This document shows positions 43,241-56,154 of a stretch of DNA of 64,000 bases, in pieces. This DNA is from JADJNY01 sp046349615. Its GTDB lineage: Bacteria > Planctomycetota > UBA1135 > GCA-002686595. Both the position numbers and the translations under genes were made by a program. The stretch is taken from NCBI GenBank assembly GCA_046349615.1, contig JAXMBZ010000001.1, forward strand, positions 682,001 to 746,000, in the 5' to 3' direction. Each line of letters opens with the position of its first letter. Positions within the stretch are counted from its first letter, which is position 1. The notes beneath the pieces are model-generated. The model was not told where the DNA came from. It did not search any database and saw nothing but the letters and a program-made list of their open reading frames with translations.

Positions 43241-43864
43241 TCAGCGCCAGCGCAGGATCAACGCGGGCCGCCGCGGCGTCGGCGAGGGGTAGGAGGTCGG
43301 CAGGCCGACGACGACCGGGAAGACCGCGGTCTCCGAGCTCTCGATGCCGAGCTCGGCGCGGAACTCGGGCTCGTTCAGCGCGTCGCGCGCGAAGCCGATC
43401 GGGCACGTGCCGAGGCCGAGTCCGTGCGCGGCGAGCATCAGGTTCTGCGCGGCGAGGCAGACGTCCTCCGCGGCCTGACGTTCGTCCGAGCGCGCGCAGA
43501 GCACGATCAGCGTCGTCGCGCCGTGGAACACGTCGTAGTTCGGATCCTCGAGCATCGTGCGATGCTCCCACAGGGGCGTGCCGGGCTCGAGCTTCGCTCG
43601 CGCGAGCTCCTTCGAACGCTCGGAGAGGCGATGGAGCAGGTGCTTCTCCTGCACGACCGTGAAGCACCACGGCTGCTCGTTCCGCGCGCTCGGCGCTTGG
43701 ATCGCCGCGTCGATCAGGTGCTCGATCGTCCGCACGCCGAGCTTGTAGTCCTCGAACGCGCGCACGGAGCGCCGTTCGTAGATCGCGTCGACGACGTCGA
43801 CTCCGCAGGCTTTCCGGAAGGGCCGGGTCGCCGAGGCTTGGGGGCTCGTCTTCGTGCTCAGCAT
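43241..43864 (-). CDS. Nitroreductase family protein
   Basis: 207 residues. The FMN-binding nitroreductase pattern is clear: DAIYERRSVRAFED at the start, IDAAIQAPSARNEQPWCFTVVQ, EDVCLAAQNLMLAAHGLGLGTCPIGFARD, and FPVVVGLPTSYPSPTPRR at the end. Members use NAD(P)H and FMN to reduce nitro, quinone or enone groups in the cytoplasm, and the substrate is not predictable. The ATG at 43864 was chosen; an extension of about 18 residues precedes the domain. It is convergent with the sensor kinase (16 bases between stops). Confidence 0.9.
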   Translation of the reverse strand: MLSTKTSPQASATRPFRKACGVDVVDAIYERRSVRAFEDYKLGVRTIEHLIDAAIQAPSARNEQPWCFTVVQEKHLLHRLSERSKELARAKLEPGTPLWEHRTMLEDPNYDVFHGATTLIVLCARSDERQAAEDVCLAAQNLMLAAHGLGLGTCPIGFARDALNEPEFRAELGIESSETAVFPVVVGLPTSYPSPTPRRPALILRWR

Positions 43865-44027
43865 GGCGTCACTCGCTCCGGGGCGTTCTGGCGCCCACGC
43901 CTCCATCCTCGACGGAAAGCGAGTCTCAGGCCCTACGCCGATCGGTGTAGCTCGCGCGCGACGTGGGCGGGTCCGCGCCGCCGCGAACCGCCCGGTCGCG
44001 GGCGATTCCGGCGCGGCGTCCCGCGGA

Positions 44028-45080
44028 TCAGCGCGAGGAGGAAGCGAGGCGGTCGACCACGTGCTCCAGGCCGCGCACGACGCGCGCGAAGCGCTCGTAG
44101 TCGAGGCGCTCCGGCACGTCCGTGCGCCGGTGGTAGTTCGGATCGCGGAACACCGCCGTGTCCGTGACCATCGCCGCGGGCACGCCGTACGGCCGGAACG
44201 ACGCATGGTCCGACCAGTCGACGCCCGGGATCCAAGCGGGGAGCGCGGCGCCTTCGCTCGGGAAGCGCGCGTTCGCGCGGAACGCGCCGACGCATTCGCG
44301 CACGAGCGCGCGCGAGCCGAGGTCGCCGACGAACGCGACGAAGTCGCCGCGCGAGGGATACGCGAGCGCGAGCGCGGGCATCGGATAGCGCTGGCTCCCG
44401 TCGGCGTCCGAATAGCAGCCGAGCGTCTCGAGCGCGAGCATCGCGACGAGCGTCTCGCCGCGTTCGTGCGCGCGCCGCGCGTGGACGCGGCTCCCCATCG
44501 CCTCCGTCTCGAAGAAGGGCGGCTCCTCGTTCGCGAACGCGACGAAGCGCAGGCTGCGGTCGTGCGCGCGCCCCGCGAAGCGCCGCGCGAGCGCGCAGAG
44601 CGCCGCGACGCCCGACCCGTCGTCGTTCGCCCCCGGCGCGTCGCCCGCGCTGTCGTAGTGCGCGCCGACGACGACGAACTCGCGCGGCGCGCGCGTGCCC
44701 GGCAGGTCGAGCACGAGATTGCAGGAGTCGATCCCGTTCGGACGCGCCGCGTAGCTCTCGCGCCAGACGGGGAGCTGCGTCGGGCCTTCGAGGAGCTCTT
44801 CGACGGCGTCGACGGCGCGCGCGAGCGCTTCGGGATGGTCGAGGTTGCGCGGACCGTGCTCGCACAAGCGCTCGACCGTCGCGCGCAGTTCGTGCGCGAG
44901 CGCGAGCTCGTCGACGTCCGGCGGCTCGAGCGCCTCGGACCACGATCGTCCGGGCATCGCGGCGCAGAGCACCCACAGACCGACGCCGAGGAGCGCGATC
45001 GGGAGGAAGACGAAGACCGCGAGACGTTTCCAGCGGATCCGCGGCCGGGAGCGCCCGGGGTCGATCGGAGGCGTGCTCAT
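44028..45080 (-). CDS. M28 family zinc peptidase, membrane-anchored
   Basis: 350 residues. One N-terminal membrane segment (LAVFVFLPIALLGVGLWVLCA, preceded by basic residues) anchors the protein with the catalytic domain outside. The M28 metal ligands are visible: His in VVVGAHYDS, Asp in GANDDGSGV, Glu-Glu in FANEEPP, and His in NYHRRTDVPERLDY. The family consists of aminopeptidases and glutaminyl cyclase-like enzymes with two zinc ions. It sits 91 bases after the large macroglobulin-like gene on the same strand and may share its transcript. Confidence 0.9.
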   Translation of the reverse strand: MSTPPIDPGRSRPRIRWKRLAVFVFLPIALLGVGLWVLCAAMPGRSWSEALEPPDVDELALAHELRATVERLCEHGPRNLDHPEALARAVDAVEELLEGPTQLPVWRESYAARPNGIDSCNLVLDLPGTRAPREFVVVGAHYDSAGDAPGANDDGSGVAALCALARRFAGRAHDRSLRFVAFANEEPPFFETEAMGSRVHARRAHERGETLVAMLALETLGCYSDADGSQRYPMPALALAYPSRGDFVAFVGDLGSRALVRECVGAFRANARFPSEGAALPAWIPGVDWSDHASFRPYGVPAAMVTDTAVFRDPNYHRRTDVPERLDYERFARVVRGLEHVVDRLASSSR

Positions 45081-45171
45081 CGCGGACGGTGGGACGGCGA
45101 GGTTCGCGCGATCTTCCCGCAGGTCCGTGGAGCGCCCTCGTCGAACGAGGCACGCTCCGCGGGCTCGCGCG

Positions 45172-48100
45172 TCACTTCACCTGCTTCACCTGCACGCCGT
45201 TGCGTTCGCGCCCGATCTCCTCCTGCAGCCGGTTCGCGCGCGCGTTCTGCGAGGACTCGTTCTGGTCCAGGACGTTCTTGAAGTAGGACTGCGCGTCGAG
45301 CTGCTGCCCGCCGGTCGTCTGCTGCGGCTTCGCGTCCTGCGCACCGAGCGCGCGCCGCCCGCGGAAGAACGCGTACTCGCGCTCGCCGAGGCGCGCGATC
45401 ACGGTCGACGTGCCCGCGACGCCGTCCGCCTGGAAGAGCCCGCGCGGATCGGTCTTGCCGGCGACGATCGAGCGGCTCGACGAGCCCACGACCTTGACGT
45501 CCGCGCCGCGGACGAAGCTCGCGTCGGAGAGCCGTTGGAGCTGGACGCGCAGCCGGCCCGCGTCGACGTCCTCGCGCACGTCGAGCTCGAGGTCGCTCAC
45601 GAGCACGAGCCCCGTCGCGTGCCGCTCGTCGCCGCGCGCGATGACGAGGTACGCGCCCGGCTCCTTCAGCGCGAGCTCGACCTTCTCCTCGCGCGCGCGC
45701 AGCTGCGCGTCGTGCGGGAGCTCGACCGTCCGCCGCAGCGTGGGGGAGATGCCCGCGAGCTCGATCCCGGCGACGTTCGCGAGCGTCTTCTCGCGCAGGT
45801 ACAGCGTCATCAAGTCGACGGGGTACACGAGCAAGTCCGCGCTCGTCACGTTGCGATGACCGAGCACGAGCTCGACGCGCTCGCCGGGACGCGCGGTCGT
45901 GATCTCGGGCAGCGTCAGCGACTTCTCGCGCAGCGCGAGGAGCGTGTCGTGCGCATCGGCGAAGAGCGTCTCGACCGCGCCGTAGTACTTCGCGGCGTCG
46001 GCGAACTCCTTCCGCGCGTGGTGGATCTGCGCGAGGATGTAGAACGCGAGGTCGCGGTTGGGCGAGTGCTGCTCGACGCCGGACTCGTCCTTCCACGTCG
46101 ACGACGAGATCGGCCACAAGAGCTTCCGCGCGTCGTCGTCGCGCCCGCGGTACCAATCGGCGACGGCAGCCGCGTAGAGGAACGCGTCGGCGTACTTGCG
46201 CTCGGTGTAGACCGCCGCGAGCTCGCGTCCGAGCGCCGACGTGCGCTCGTAGTCCTCGATCCCGAAGTACGCGTTCACGAGGTTGAGCCCGGCCTCCGGC
46301 GCGAGCGGATCCTTCGGATGCATCGACAAGAAGCGCTGCAGCCGCTGCACGCCGTCGAGCGTGAGCGCCGCGCGGTCGCGGCCCGCCTTGCGCAGGCTCG
46401 CGTCGTTCGACGCCTTGGGCGCGACCGTCAGCAACCGGTCGCACAGCGCGAGCTCGGCCTCGAGCGTCCCGGGCGAGTCGGGGTAGTCGCGCAGGAGCCG
46501 CGCGAACGTGCGCAGCGCCGCGTCGGCGTCGTTCGCGCGGTCGAGCGCGCCGATCACCTTGAGGTCCTTGCCGAAGGTCTCCTCGACGATCGCCTTGAAG
46601 ACGTAGAGCGCGCGCTCGTGCTCGTCGAGCTTCCGGTACGCGGCGCCGACCGCGAGGATCTGCTCGAACGGGATCGTGAGCTCGGGGTTCTTCTCGCGCA
46701 GCACTTCGAAGTGGCGCACGGTCCCGCGCGCGTCGCCGCGCTCGATCGAGAGGTAGAGGAGCATCTCGGCGGTCTGCTTCAGCACGTCGTCCTGGAGCTG
46801 CGTCCCGAACGACTCGTCGAGCCGCTCGAGGAGCTCTCGCGCGCGCTCGCGCTCGCCCGCGGCGAAGCACGCCTGGCCGAGTTGGAAGAGCTCGACGGGC
46901 GTCGGCTTGTACGCGTCCGTGCTCGTCTCGCCGCGCGCGAGCACCTCGAACTCTCCGCCTGCGCCGGCCGCCCAGCGCGCGGGGTCGAACGCGCTGCGCA
47001 CGATCACCGGGAGCACGCGGTAGCGACCGGGCAGCGTGCCGAGCAAGCGGAACTCGACGGACGTGCCGTAGTTTCCGCGGTCACCGAGTTCGACGACGAG
47101 GCGTCCGTCCTCGACGTGCCAGGCTTCGAACGCGCCTTGCACGCTGTTCTCGAGCACGCGCGTGCCGGCGGGCAGCGGGACCTCGAGCACGAGGTAGTCG
47201 GAGTCCGTCCGCTCGTCCGACGCGCGCATTCGCTGGGCGACGTTCACCTGGACGGTCGCGATCGAGCCGAGCGGGAGGTGCGCGACCTCGTTCACCCAGG
47301 TTTCCTTCACCTCGGACACGGCGAAGAACCCGGTCTGGAGCTCACGTCCGCGGTACACGGGCGGCGCGGCGAGGAAGCGGCGGTTCGTGATCGCGAGCCT
47401 CGAGCGCCGACTCGAGTCGACGTCGACGTCGGAGCTGAAGCCGCGCAACACGGCGGAATAGTGCGGTCGACCGCCGCCGGTGAGCGTGAGCTCGACCTTC
47501 ACGTCGCGCGGCGCGTCTTCCGTGATCTCGAACTCGAACGTCGCGCCGGCCTCGCCGGGGGCGAGCGTCGCCGTGCGCGGCGCGGCGCCCGCGACACGGA
47601 CCTCGACCTTCGAACGGTCCTGCGCGGGCCGCGTGCTCTTCGCGTGCCACGCGAGCGCGGCGAGCGCGAACCCGCGCGCGCGCGCCGGCGCCCACGGACG
47701 CGCGGCGAGGAGCTCCTCGACGAGCGTCGCGAGCCGCGGCGACGACGGCTGCGCGCGGCCGAGCGCGTAAGCGGCGAGCGCGGTCATCTCGACCGGCGAC
47801 GAGTTCCACACGCCGTTTCCGCGCGTCTTCGCGGCGCCGAGCTCGGCGAGCTTCGTCGCGAGCGTGTCGGCGACCTCGGCGGCCATCGGCGCGCGCTCCA
47901 TCTCGACGAGCGCGAGCGCGGTGTACGCGAGCGCCGCGGGCGAGAGCCCGGCGCGCGCGCGGTGCAGCCGGTTCGCGGCGGCGAAGTCGTCCTGGTCGGC
48001 CACGGCGAGCGCCCAGACGATCAGCGCCTCGAGCTCGTCGTCGCGGTGCGACGCGGTGCGGAACTCCTGCCCGAGCCGGCTCACGCCCTTCCCGAGCGCG

Positions 48101-51100
48101 TCGGCGGGCACGTCGAGGCCCGCGGCGCGAGCGCGCGCGAGCGCGGCGACCGCGAGGCACGTCGTCTCGACGTGGACGGTCGTGCGTCCGCCGCGCGCCC
48201 AGCTCCACGCGCCGTCGCCGTTCTGCAGGGCGAGGAGCTCCGTGATCCGACCGCGCGCGGCGCTCTCGAGCCGTGCACGCTCCGCGGCGGCGCCTTGCGC
48301 GGCGGTGGAGAGCTCGAGCACGCCCGCGAGACCGAAGAGGTGCGCCGCGGCGTCGGCGACCGTGCTCGACGGCAGACACCCGACGGCGCGCGTGAACGCC
48401 GTCCCTTCGCCGAGCGCTTCGCCGACGAGGAGCTCTTGCAGGCTCGGACCGAGGCGCACTTCGAGTGCGCGCCGCTTCCACGTGCGGCCTTCGTCGAGCG
48501 CGAGCGTGAGCTTCGCGTCGGACGCGAGCACGCCCGACGCGGCGACCGCGCCCGGGATGCCCCACGGAACGACCGGCACGCGCGCGTCGGTCGCGAGCGC
48601 GCGCTCGACGCCGCCGAGCGTGCCGCGACCTTCGAGGTGGAGAAGGAGCGCGTCGCACGCGGGGAGCGCGTCGAGGAACTCGAACACGTGCTCGACGACG
48701 CCGCTGCCCGTGAGCTCGACCGTCGCGGGCAGCGTCGTCGCGCGTTCGCCCGCGCCGACGCGCAGCTTCAATTCGAGCGCGCCCTTCGCGCCCGTCGAGT
48801 CGTGCACGCGCGCGACGATGCGCGGCCGGTCGCCTTCGACGAGCGTCTGCGGCGCGCGCAGCTCGAGGAAGAGCTCCGCGCGCGTGCGGAAGTTCGCCTG
48901 CGCCTCGCCGACGAGCACGCCGGGGCCGACGCCGCGCGCCGTCGCGCGCCAGCGCGTGCTGCGCTCGGGCAGATCGAACTCGACCGTCGCGCGACCGTCG
49001 GCGTTCGTGACGAGCGTCGCGGTCCAGAACGCGGTCTCGGTGTCCTCGAACGCGTCCTTCGCGCTCGGCTTGCGGCCGCCGCCTTCGGTCGGTCCGCCGG
49101 CGCGGCCCTTCTTCGTCGTGCCGAGCTTGCGCGCGCCGAAGGCGCTCGCTTGCTCGCCTTGCGCGGGTTCGTCGGCCGCGAGCTCCGGCGCCGGCGCTCC
49201 CGGGGTCGCCGGCGCGCCCGTGGCGAGATCGTCGAGCCCCCGCTGCAGAAAGTTGCTGCGCGCGTCCCACCGCGCCTTCTCCACCTTCGCGCGCTCTTCC
49301 GCGAGCACTTCCTCCGCGATCCGTTCGGCGGCGCCGACGTACGCGAACGCGCTGCTCGCCGCGGTGCGCACGCCGAGCGCGGAGCGGCTCCCGCGCGTGA
49401 ACACGGTCGCGAGCTCCGGCACGCGGTCGGGGTAGAGGTCGTAGAGCGCTTCGTCGACGACCGCGATCGAGAACTCGGCCGCGACGGGCCGGCCGAGCTG
49501 GTCCTTCGCCGTCACCGCGAGCTTCGCGCGACCGCGCGGCGCGTAGACGGGCTCCAGCGGCTCGACGGTCACCTCGAGCCGGCGCACGACGTCGAGCCCG
49601 GCGCGATGTTCGTGGAAGCGCGCGCCGTCCATGCGCGCGATCGCGAGCCACGCACGGGGGAACGCGCGGTCGTCGACCGGGAGCTCGACGTCGCTCGTGC
49701 CGGCGGCGAGACGCAGGATGCGGTGCTCGAGCACGCCGTCCGCTTCGAGCGTCAGGAGCGCGAGCCCCGCGCCCGTGCGGTTGACGAGCTTCGCGCGCGC
49801 GACGCCGCCGACCTCGACCTCGCCGTCCGCGGCGATCAAGCGCAGGCGCACGTCGTCCTCGTCGCCCGACGCGAGCACGCTCGCCTGTGCTGTGACGGGG
49901 TTCCCGAAGCGGTCGAGCGCCTCGGCGCGGAGCACGTACTGCCCGCCGCGTTCGAGCGTCACCGGGACGCGCGCCTTGCCGGTCTTCGCGTCGGTCGTCG
50001 CGTTCTGGTGCGCGACCTCGACCTCGCTCCACGCGCCGAGCGGCGATGACTCGCGGCGCACCACGGTGAAGACGAGCGCGCGTCCGAGCGGCTCGCCCTC
50101 GGCGTCGCGCGTCGTGAGCTCCGCCTCGAAGCGATCGCCCGCGAGCACGACGTCGTGGGGGACGCGCAGCGCCGCCGTGTACTCGGCGCTCGCGAGCCGG
50201 ACGGTGCCCGAGCGCTCGACGCCTTCCTCGAGCAGCGTCGCGGTGAAGCGCAGGAGCCCCTCGCGCACGACGTCGCGCGTCGGGAACGAGACGTGCGCCT
50301 TGCCCTTCTCGTCCGTGCGCACGTCGGTCTGCGTCCCGTCGGGGAACGCGACGCGCAGGGGCGCGTCGGCCGCGGGCTCGCCGTAGTAGTACTGCGCCGT
50401 CACGTCGAACTCGATCGTCTCGCCGCGCTGCACGACGGGCCGCGCGAACGCGAGGTCGAGGTCGATCTTCTGCGTCGCGAACTCCTCGACGAGGAAGTCG
50501 CCGTGGAACTCGGCGCCCTTCGGCGAGCGCACCGTGATCGAGTACGGCCCCGTCGGCGCGGCGGGGTGGAGCTCGAACTCGCCGTTCAACGTGCCGAACG
50601 CGTCGAGCGCGAGTTCCTGCACGTCGAGCGTCCGCGTGCCGCGGCGCGCGATCTCGACGCGGTACGTGAGGCCGACCTCGAACGTCTCGCGGTCCTTCTC
50701 GACCTCGCGCACGATCGCGCGCCAATGCACGGTGTGTCCCGGGCGATACGCGGGGCGGTCGGTGTAGACGAGCGCCCGCGGCGTGATCGGGTCGGCGAGT
50801 CGGAGCCCGTCGAGGTCGAGCCCGACCGCCGCGACGTGGCCCGCGCGCTCCGCGAACGCGGAGACCGGCCCCGCCGTGCACGGTTCGTCGAGCGCGGTGC
50901 GCGCGATGCCGTCGGCGCCGGTCGTGAGCTCCACGGTGCGCGGACCGGAAGCGCCTTGCAGCGCGACGAGCACGCGCGCCTTCTCGGCGGGTTCGCCGCG
51001 CGCGACGTCCTGCGCGAAGACGAAGACCTCGCGCAGCGACGACTTCACGATCACGTCGAGCTGGCTCGCGATCACGAGCGTCGTCGCGCGCACGTCGCCG

Positions 51101-53145
51101 CCCGTGACGGCGACGACCCATGTGCCGGGGCCTTCGAACGGGAGCTCGATCGTCTGCTCGAGCGGCGCGTAGCGCGCGAAGTTCGCGACGGCGACCTCGG
51201 ACGTCGCGTCGGCCGCGATCAGGTCGAGGTCGAGGTCCTCGACGCCCAGATACGAGCGGTGCTTCTGGAAGTACGTCGCGAGGTCGAGCCGGTACGTCTG
51301 CACGCGCAGCTTCTCGAGGTTGCGCACCTGCGCCGTGACGTGCGGCTTGCCGCCTTGGCGCCACACGCCCTGCGTCGCGAGCGCGAGCGAAGGCTTCGTC
51401 ATCGCACGCAGGCGCTGCGCGGCTTCGGGCGCGCTCGCGCCGAACGTGCACTGGCGGTAGGCCGCGACCGCGCCCTCGAGGTCGCCGAGCCGTTCTTCGA
51501 GCGTCGTCCCGATCGCGACGAGCGCTTGCGAGGCCGGATTCGAGCTCGGGAAGCGCTGCGCGAGCTTGCGCCACTCGTCGACGGCGCTCTGGAAGAGCTC
51601 CTTCGCGCGCGCTTTCCCGTCGTCGGCGGCACCCGGCCGTTTCCCGCGCTCGAGCGCGCTCGTCGCCTCGCTCGCGAAGGTCGCGCCGATGCGGCGCGCG
51701 ATCTCGGCCGCGCGCGCGTCGAGCGGGTGCGCGGCGAGGAACGCGGTCCACGCCGCGCGCGCCTCGGGGAAGCGCTCGTGCTGCTCGTGGTCCTCCGCGC
51801 GCTGGAAGTCGCACTCGACGAGCGACGACTGCGCGTTCGACCAATCGGGGCCCGACGGGAAGCGCTTCGCGTACTCGTCGAACGCCGCGGCCGCCGCGTC
51901 GAAGCGCTTCTGGCCGAGCAACAGCCGGCCCTTCTCCATCACGGCCTGCATGCGCAGCCGCGCGTCCTCGTCGCGCTCCTCGAACGTCGCGTCGGCGCCG
52001 GGCTGCGGCAGCGCGGCGAGCTCGTCGAGCGCCGTGAGCGCCTGCACCGTGCGTCCGTGCTTCGCGTCGAGCTCCGCGATTCGGCGCAGCGCGAACGCCG
52101 CGCGCGGATGGCCGGGCGCGCTCGCGAGGAAGCGGCGGAGCGCGGCCGTGGCGAGCGCGGCCTCGCGTGCGTCGGACTCCGAGTACGTCGCGGCGATCGC
52201 GAGGCGCGCCTCGCCCTCGAGCCGCGCGAAGCGCGCGCGGGCCGCGGCGTCGAGCGCGGTGAACGTGGGCGCGTACGGGCCGCGGCCTTCCCGCGCGTCG
52301 CGGACGTCCTCGGCGGCGTCCTCGAACTCGCGGCGGGCCTGCGCGCGTTTCTCCGTGCGCAGCTCCGCTCGCGCGCGGCGCAGGCGCACGTCGAGCACGT
52401 CCTCGAGGCTCGCGGCTCCCGGCGCGCGCGGGCCGGTCGTCGTCTCCGTGCGTGCGGGGTCGAACGCGGCGAGGAAGCGCTCGCAGTCCTCGGCGCAGTC
52501 CGCGAACGCCTCCTTGCGCTCGAGGCACACCGTCATGCGGCGCAGCGCCCGCGCGCGGTCCTTCGCGGGCGCTTCGAGCTCGAGCACCGCGGCATACAGG
52601 TCGTGCGCGGCCGCGTAGTCGATGCGCTGCGGCTCCGCGGTCGGCGTGGTCGACGGCGTCGACAGCGCGTCGGCGAGGTCGAGGTAGATCCGCGCGAGCT
52701 CGCCCTGCCGTTCCTCGGAGCGCAGGCGCCGCGTCTCGCGCTCCCACGCCTCCGCGGCCTCGGCCATCTTCCCACCCGCGCGCTGCAGCTCCGCGGTCTG
52801 GAAGCGCGCCTTCGCGGCGAACGTGCTCTCGGGGAACCGCCGCTGGAGCTCGGCGAGCGTCGCGAGCGCGCTCGACGCGTCGCCGTCGTACTGGAACGCG
52901 AGCGCCTTCAGGAAGAGCCACAGGTCGCCTTGGTCGGGCGCGGCGGCGAGGCGCTCGTCGAGCACTTTCCGCGCCTCCTTCCAGTCGCCGCGCACCATCG
53001 CCGCGCGCACGTCGCCCGGCAGGCGCGACGAGGACGTCTGCGGCGCGGCGTCGCCCGTGCTCACGGCGGAGGTGCAGGCGAGAGCGGGGAGCGTGGCGAG
53101 CGCGAGCGTGAGGAGTGCGAAGCCGAAGCGTCGAATCGTGCGCAT
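45172..53145 (-). CDS. Giant macroglobulin-like (MG2/A2M) lipoprotein with TPRs, lacking the thioester
   Basis: 2657 residues from the ATG at 53145; the signal peptide ends ALAC (Cys24), a lipobox. Residues about 40-600 are TPRs. An MG2 domain follows near 790-890 (LVYTDRPAYRPGHTVHWRAIV). An A2M domain lies near 1375-1440 (TATLVTNADGRATVEFDLPE, STRWRATARGVGPG), and an alpha/alpha barrel of the complement-like type at 1590-1830 (LLALQNGDGAWSWARGG). Where active macroglobulins have GCxEQ, this protein has VGCLPSST, so no thioester can form. A further TPR block (about 2000-2330) and a second beta module end the protein. Bacterial macroglobulins trap proteases in the envelope; thioester-free types are known. 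The extra TPRs are unusual. Confidence 0.87.
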   Translation of the reverse strand: MRTIRRFGFALLTLALATLPALACTSAVSTGDAAPQTSSSRLPGDVRAAMVRGDWKEARKVLDERLAAAPDQGDLWLFLKALAFQYDGDASSALATLAELQRRFPESTFAAKARFQTAELQRAGGKMAEAAEAWERETRRLRSEERQGELARIYLDLADALSTPSTTPTAEPQRIDYAAAHDLYAAVLELEAPAKDRARALRRMTVCLERKEAFADCAEDCERFLAAFDPARTETTTGPRAPGAASLEDVLDVRLRRARAELRTEKRAQARREFEDAAEDVRDAREGRGPYAPTFTALDAAARARFARLEGEARLAIAATYSESDAREAALATAALRRFLASAPGHPRAAFALRRIAELDAKHGRTVQALTALDELAALPQPGADATFEERDEDARLRMQAVMEKGRLLLGQKRFDAAAAAFDEYAKRFPSGPDWSNAQSSLVECDFQRAEDHEQHERFPEARAAWTAFLAAHPLDARAAEIARRIGATFASEATSALERGKRPGAADDGKARAKELFQSAVDEWRKLAQRFPSSNPASQALVAIGTTLEERLGDLEGAVAAYRQCTFGASAPEAAQRLRAMTKPSLALATQGVWRQGGKPHVTAQVRNLEKLRVQTYRLDLATYFQKHRSYLGVEDLDLDLIAADATSEVAVANFARYAPLEQTIELPFEGPGTWVVAVTGGDVRATTLVIASQLDVIVKSSLREVFVFAQDVARGEPAEKARVLVALQGASGPRTVELTTGADGIARTALDEPCTAGPVSAFAERAGHVAAVGLDLDGLRLADPITPRALVYTDRPAYRPGHTVHWRAIVREVEKDRETFEVGLTYRVEIARRGTRTLDVQELALDAFGTLNGEFELHPAAPTGPYSITVRSPKGAEFHGDFLVEEFATQKIDLDLAFARPVVQRGETIEFDVTAQYYYGEPAADAPLRVAFPDGTQTDVRTDEKGKAHVSFPTRDVVREGLLRFTATLLEEGVERSGTVRLASAEYTAALRVPHDVVLAGDRFEAELTTRDAEGEPLGRALVFTVVRRESSPLGAWSEVEVAHQNATTDAKTGKARVPVTLERGGQYVLRAEALDRFGNPVTAQASVLASGDEDDVRLRLIAADGEVEVGGVARAKLVNRTGAGLALLTLEADGVLEHRILRLAAGTSDVELPVDDRAFPRAWLAIARMDGARFHEHRAGLDVVRRLEVTVEPLEPVYAPRGRAKLAVTAKDQLGRPVAAEFSIAVVDEALYDLYPDRVPELATVFTRGSRSALGVRTAASSAFAYVGAAERIAEEVLAEERAKVEKARWDARSNFLQRGLDDLATGAPATPGAPAPELAADEPAQGEQASAFGARKLGTTKKGRAGGPTEGGGRKPSAKDAFEDTETAFWTATLVTNADGRATVEFDLPERSTRWRATARGVGPGVLVGEAQANFRTRAELFLELRAPQTLVEGDRPRIVARVHDSTGAKGALELKLRVGAGERATTLPATVELTGSGVVEHVFEFLDALPACDALLLHLEGRGTLGGVERALATDARVPVVPWGIPGAVAASGVLASDAKLTLALDEGRTWKRRALEVRLGPSLQELLVGEALGEGTAFTRAVGCLPSSTVADAAAHLFGLAGVLELSTAAQGAAAERARLESAARGRITELLALQNGDGAWSWARGGRTTVHVETTCLAVAALARARAAGLDVPADALGKGVSRLGQEFRTASHRDDELEALIVWALAVADQDDFAAANRLHRARAGLSPAALAYTALALVEMERAPMAAEVADTLATKLAELGAAKTRGNGVWNSSPVEMTALAAYALGRAQPSSPRLATLVEELLAARPWAPARARGFALAALAWHAKSTRPAQDRSKVEVRVAGAAPRTATLAPGEAGATFEFEITEDAPRDVKVELTLTGGGRPHYSAVLRGFSSDVDVDSSRRSRLAITNRRFLAAPPVYRGRELQTGFFAVSEVKETWVNEVAHLPLGSIATVQVNVAQRMRASDERTDSDYLVLEVPLPAGTRVLENSVQGAFEAWHVEDGRLVVELGDRGNYGTSVEFRLLGTLPGRYRVLPVIVRSAFDPARWAAGAGGEFEVLARGETSTDAYKPTPVELFQLGQACFAAGERERARELLERLDESFGTQLQDDVLKQTAEMLLYLSIERGDARGTVRHFEVLREKNPELTIPFEQILAVGAAYRKLDEHERALYVFKAIVEETFGKDLKVIGALDRANDADAALRTFARLLRDYPDSPGTLEAELALCDRLLTVAPKASNDASLRKAGRDRAALTLDGVQRLQRFLSMHPKDPLAPEAGLNLVNAYFGIEDYERTSALGRELAAVYTERKYADAFLYAAAVADWYRGRDDDARKLLWPISSSTWKDESGVEQHSPNRDLAFYILAQIHHARKEFADAAKYYGAVETLFADAHDTLLALREKSLTLPEITTARPGERVELVLGHRNVTSADLLVYPVDLMTLYLREKTLANVAGIELAGISPTLRRTVELPHDAQLRAREEKVELALKEPGAYLVIARGDERHATGLVLVSDLELDVREDVDAGRLRVQLQRLSDASFVRGADVKVVGSSSRSIVAGKTDPRGLFQADGVAGTSTVIARLGEREYAFFRGRRALGAQDAKPQQTTGGQQLDAQSYFKNVLDQNESSQNARANRLQEEIGRERNGVQVKQVK

Positions 53146-53387
53146 GACCGTGGGATCCTCCGCGGTCGGTCGCGAGCGAGTCTCCGCGCGCGCGGCCGTG
53201 ACGAGGACGCGCGCACCGGGCTCCCTGGGCCGCCGCGCACGCAGGATACGGCCGTCGGCGCGCCGGGTAACGCTCGCGGAGCGGGGAGAATCGCGGGCGA
53301 GGCGTCTTCCTCGGCGCCGAGCACGCCGTCCTGTTCTCTCTCGCACGCGAACTCTATCCTCTTTGCCCTTCGAACCCCGAGGACGCC

Positions 53388-56135
<2,748 letters not shown>

Positions 56136-56154
56136 GCGCGCGAGGTCGCACCCG

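Noticed and set aside
48300..48400. Functional thioester in the macroglobulin-like protein
   Set aside because: The aligned segment reads GCLPSST; the Glu-Gln needed for the thioester is missing.
44845..50049. 1734-codon plus-strand frame opposite the macroglobulin gene, and another of 1088 codons at 50155-53421
   Set aside because: Low-complexity arginine-rich translation typical of shadow frames at about 70% G+C; the minus-strand frame has recognisable domains throughout.
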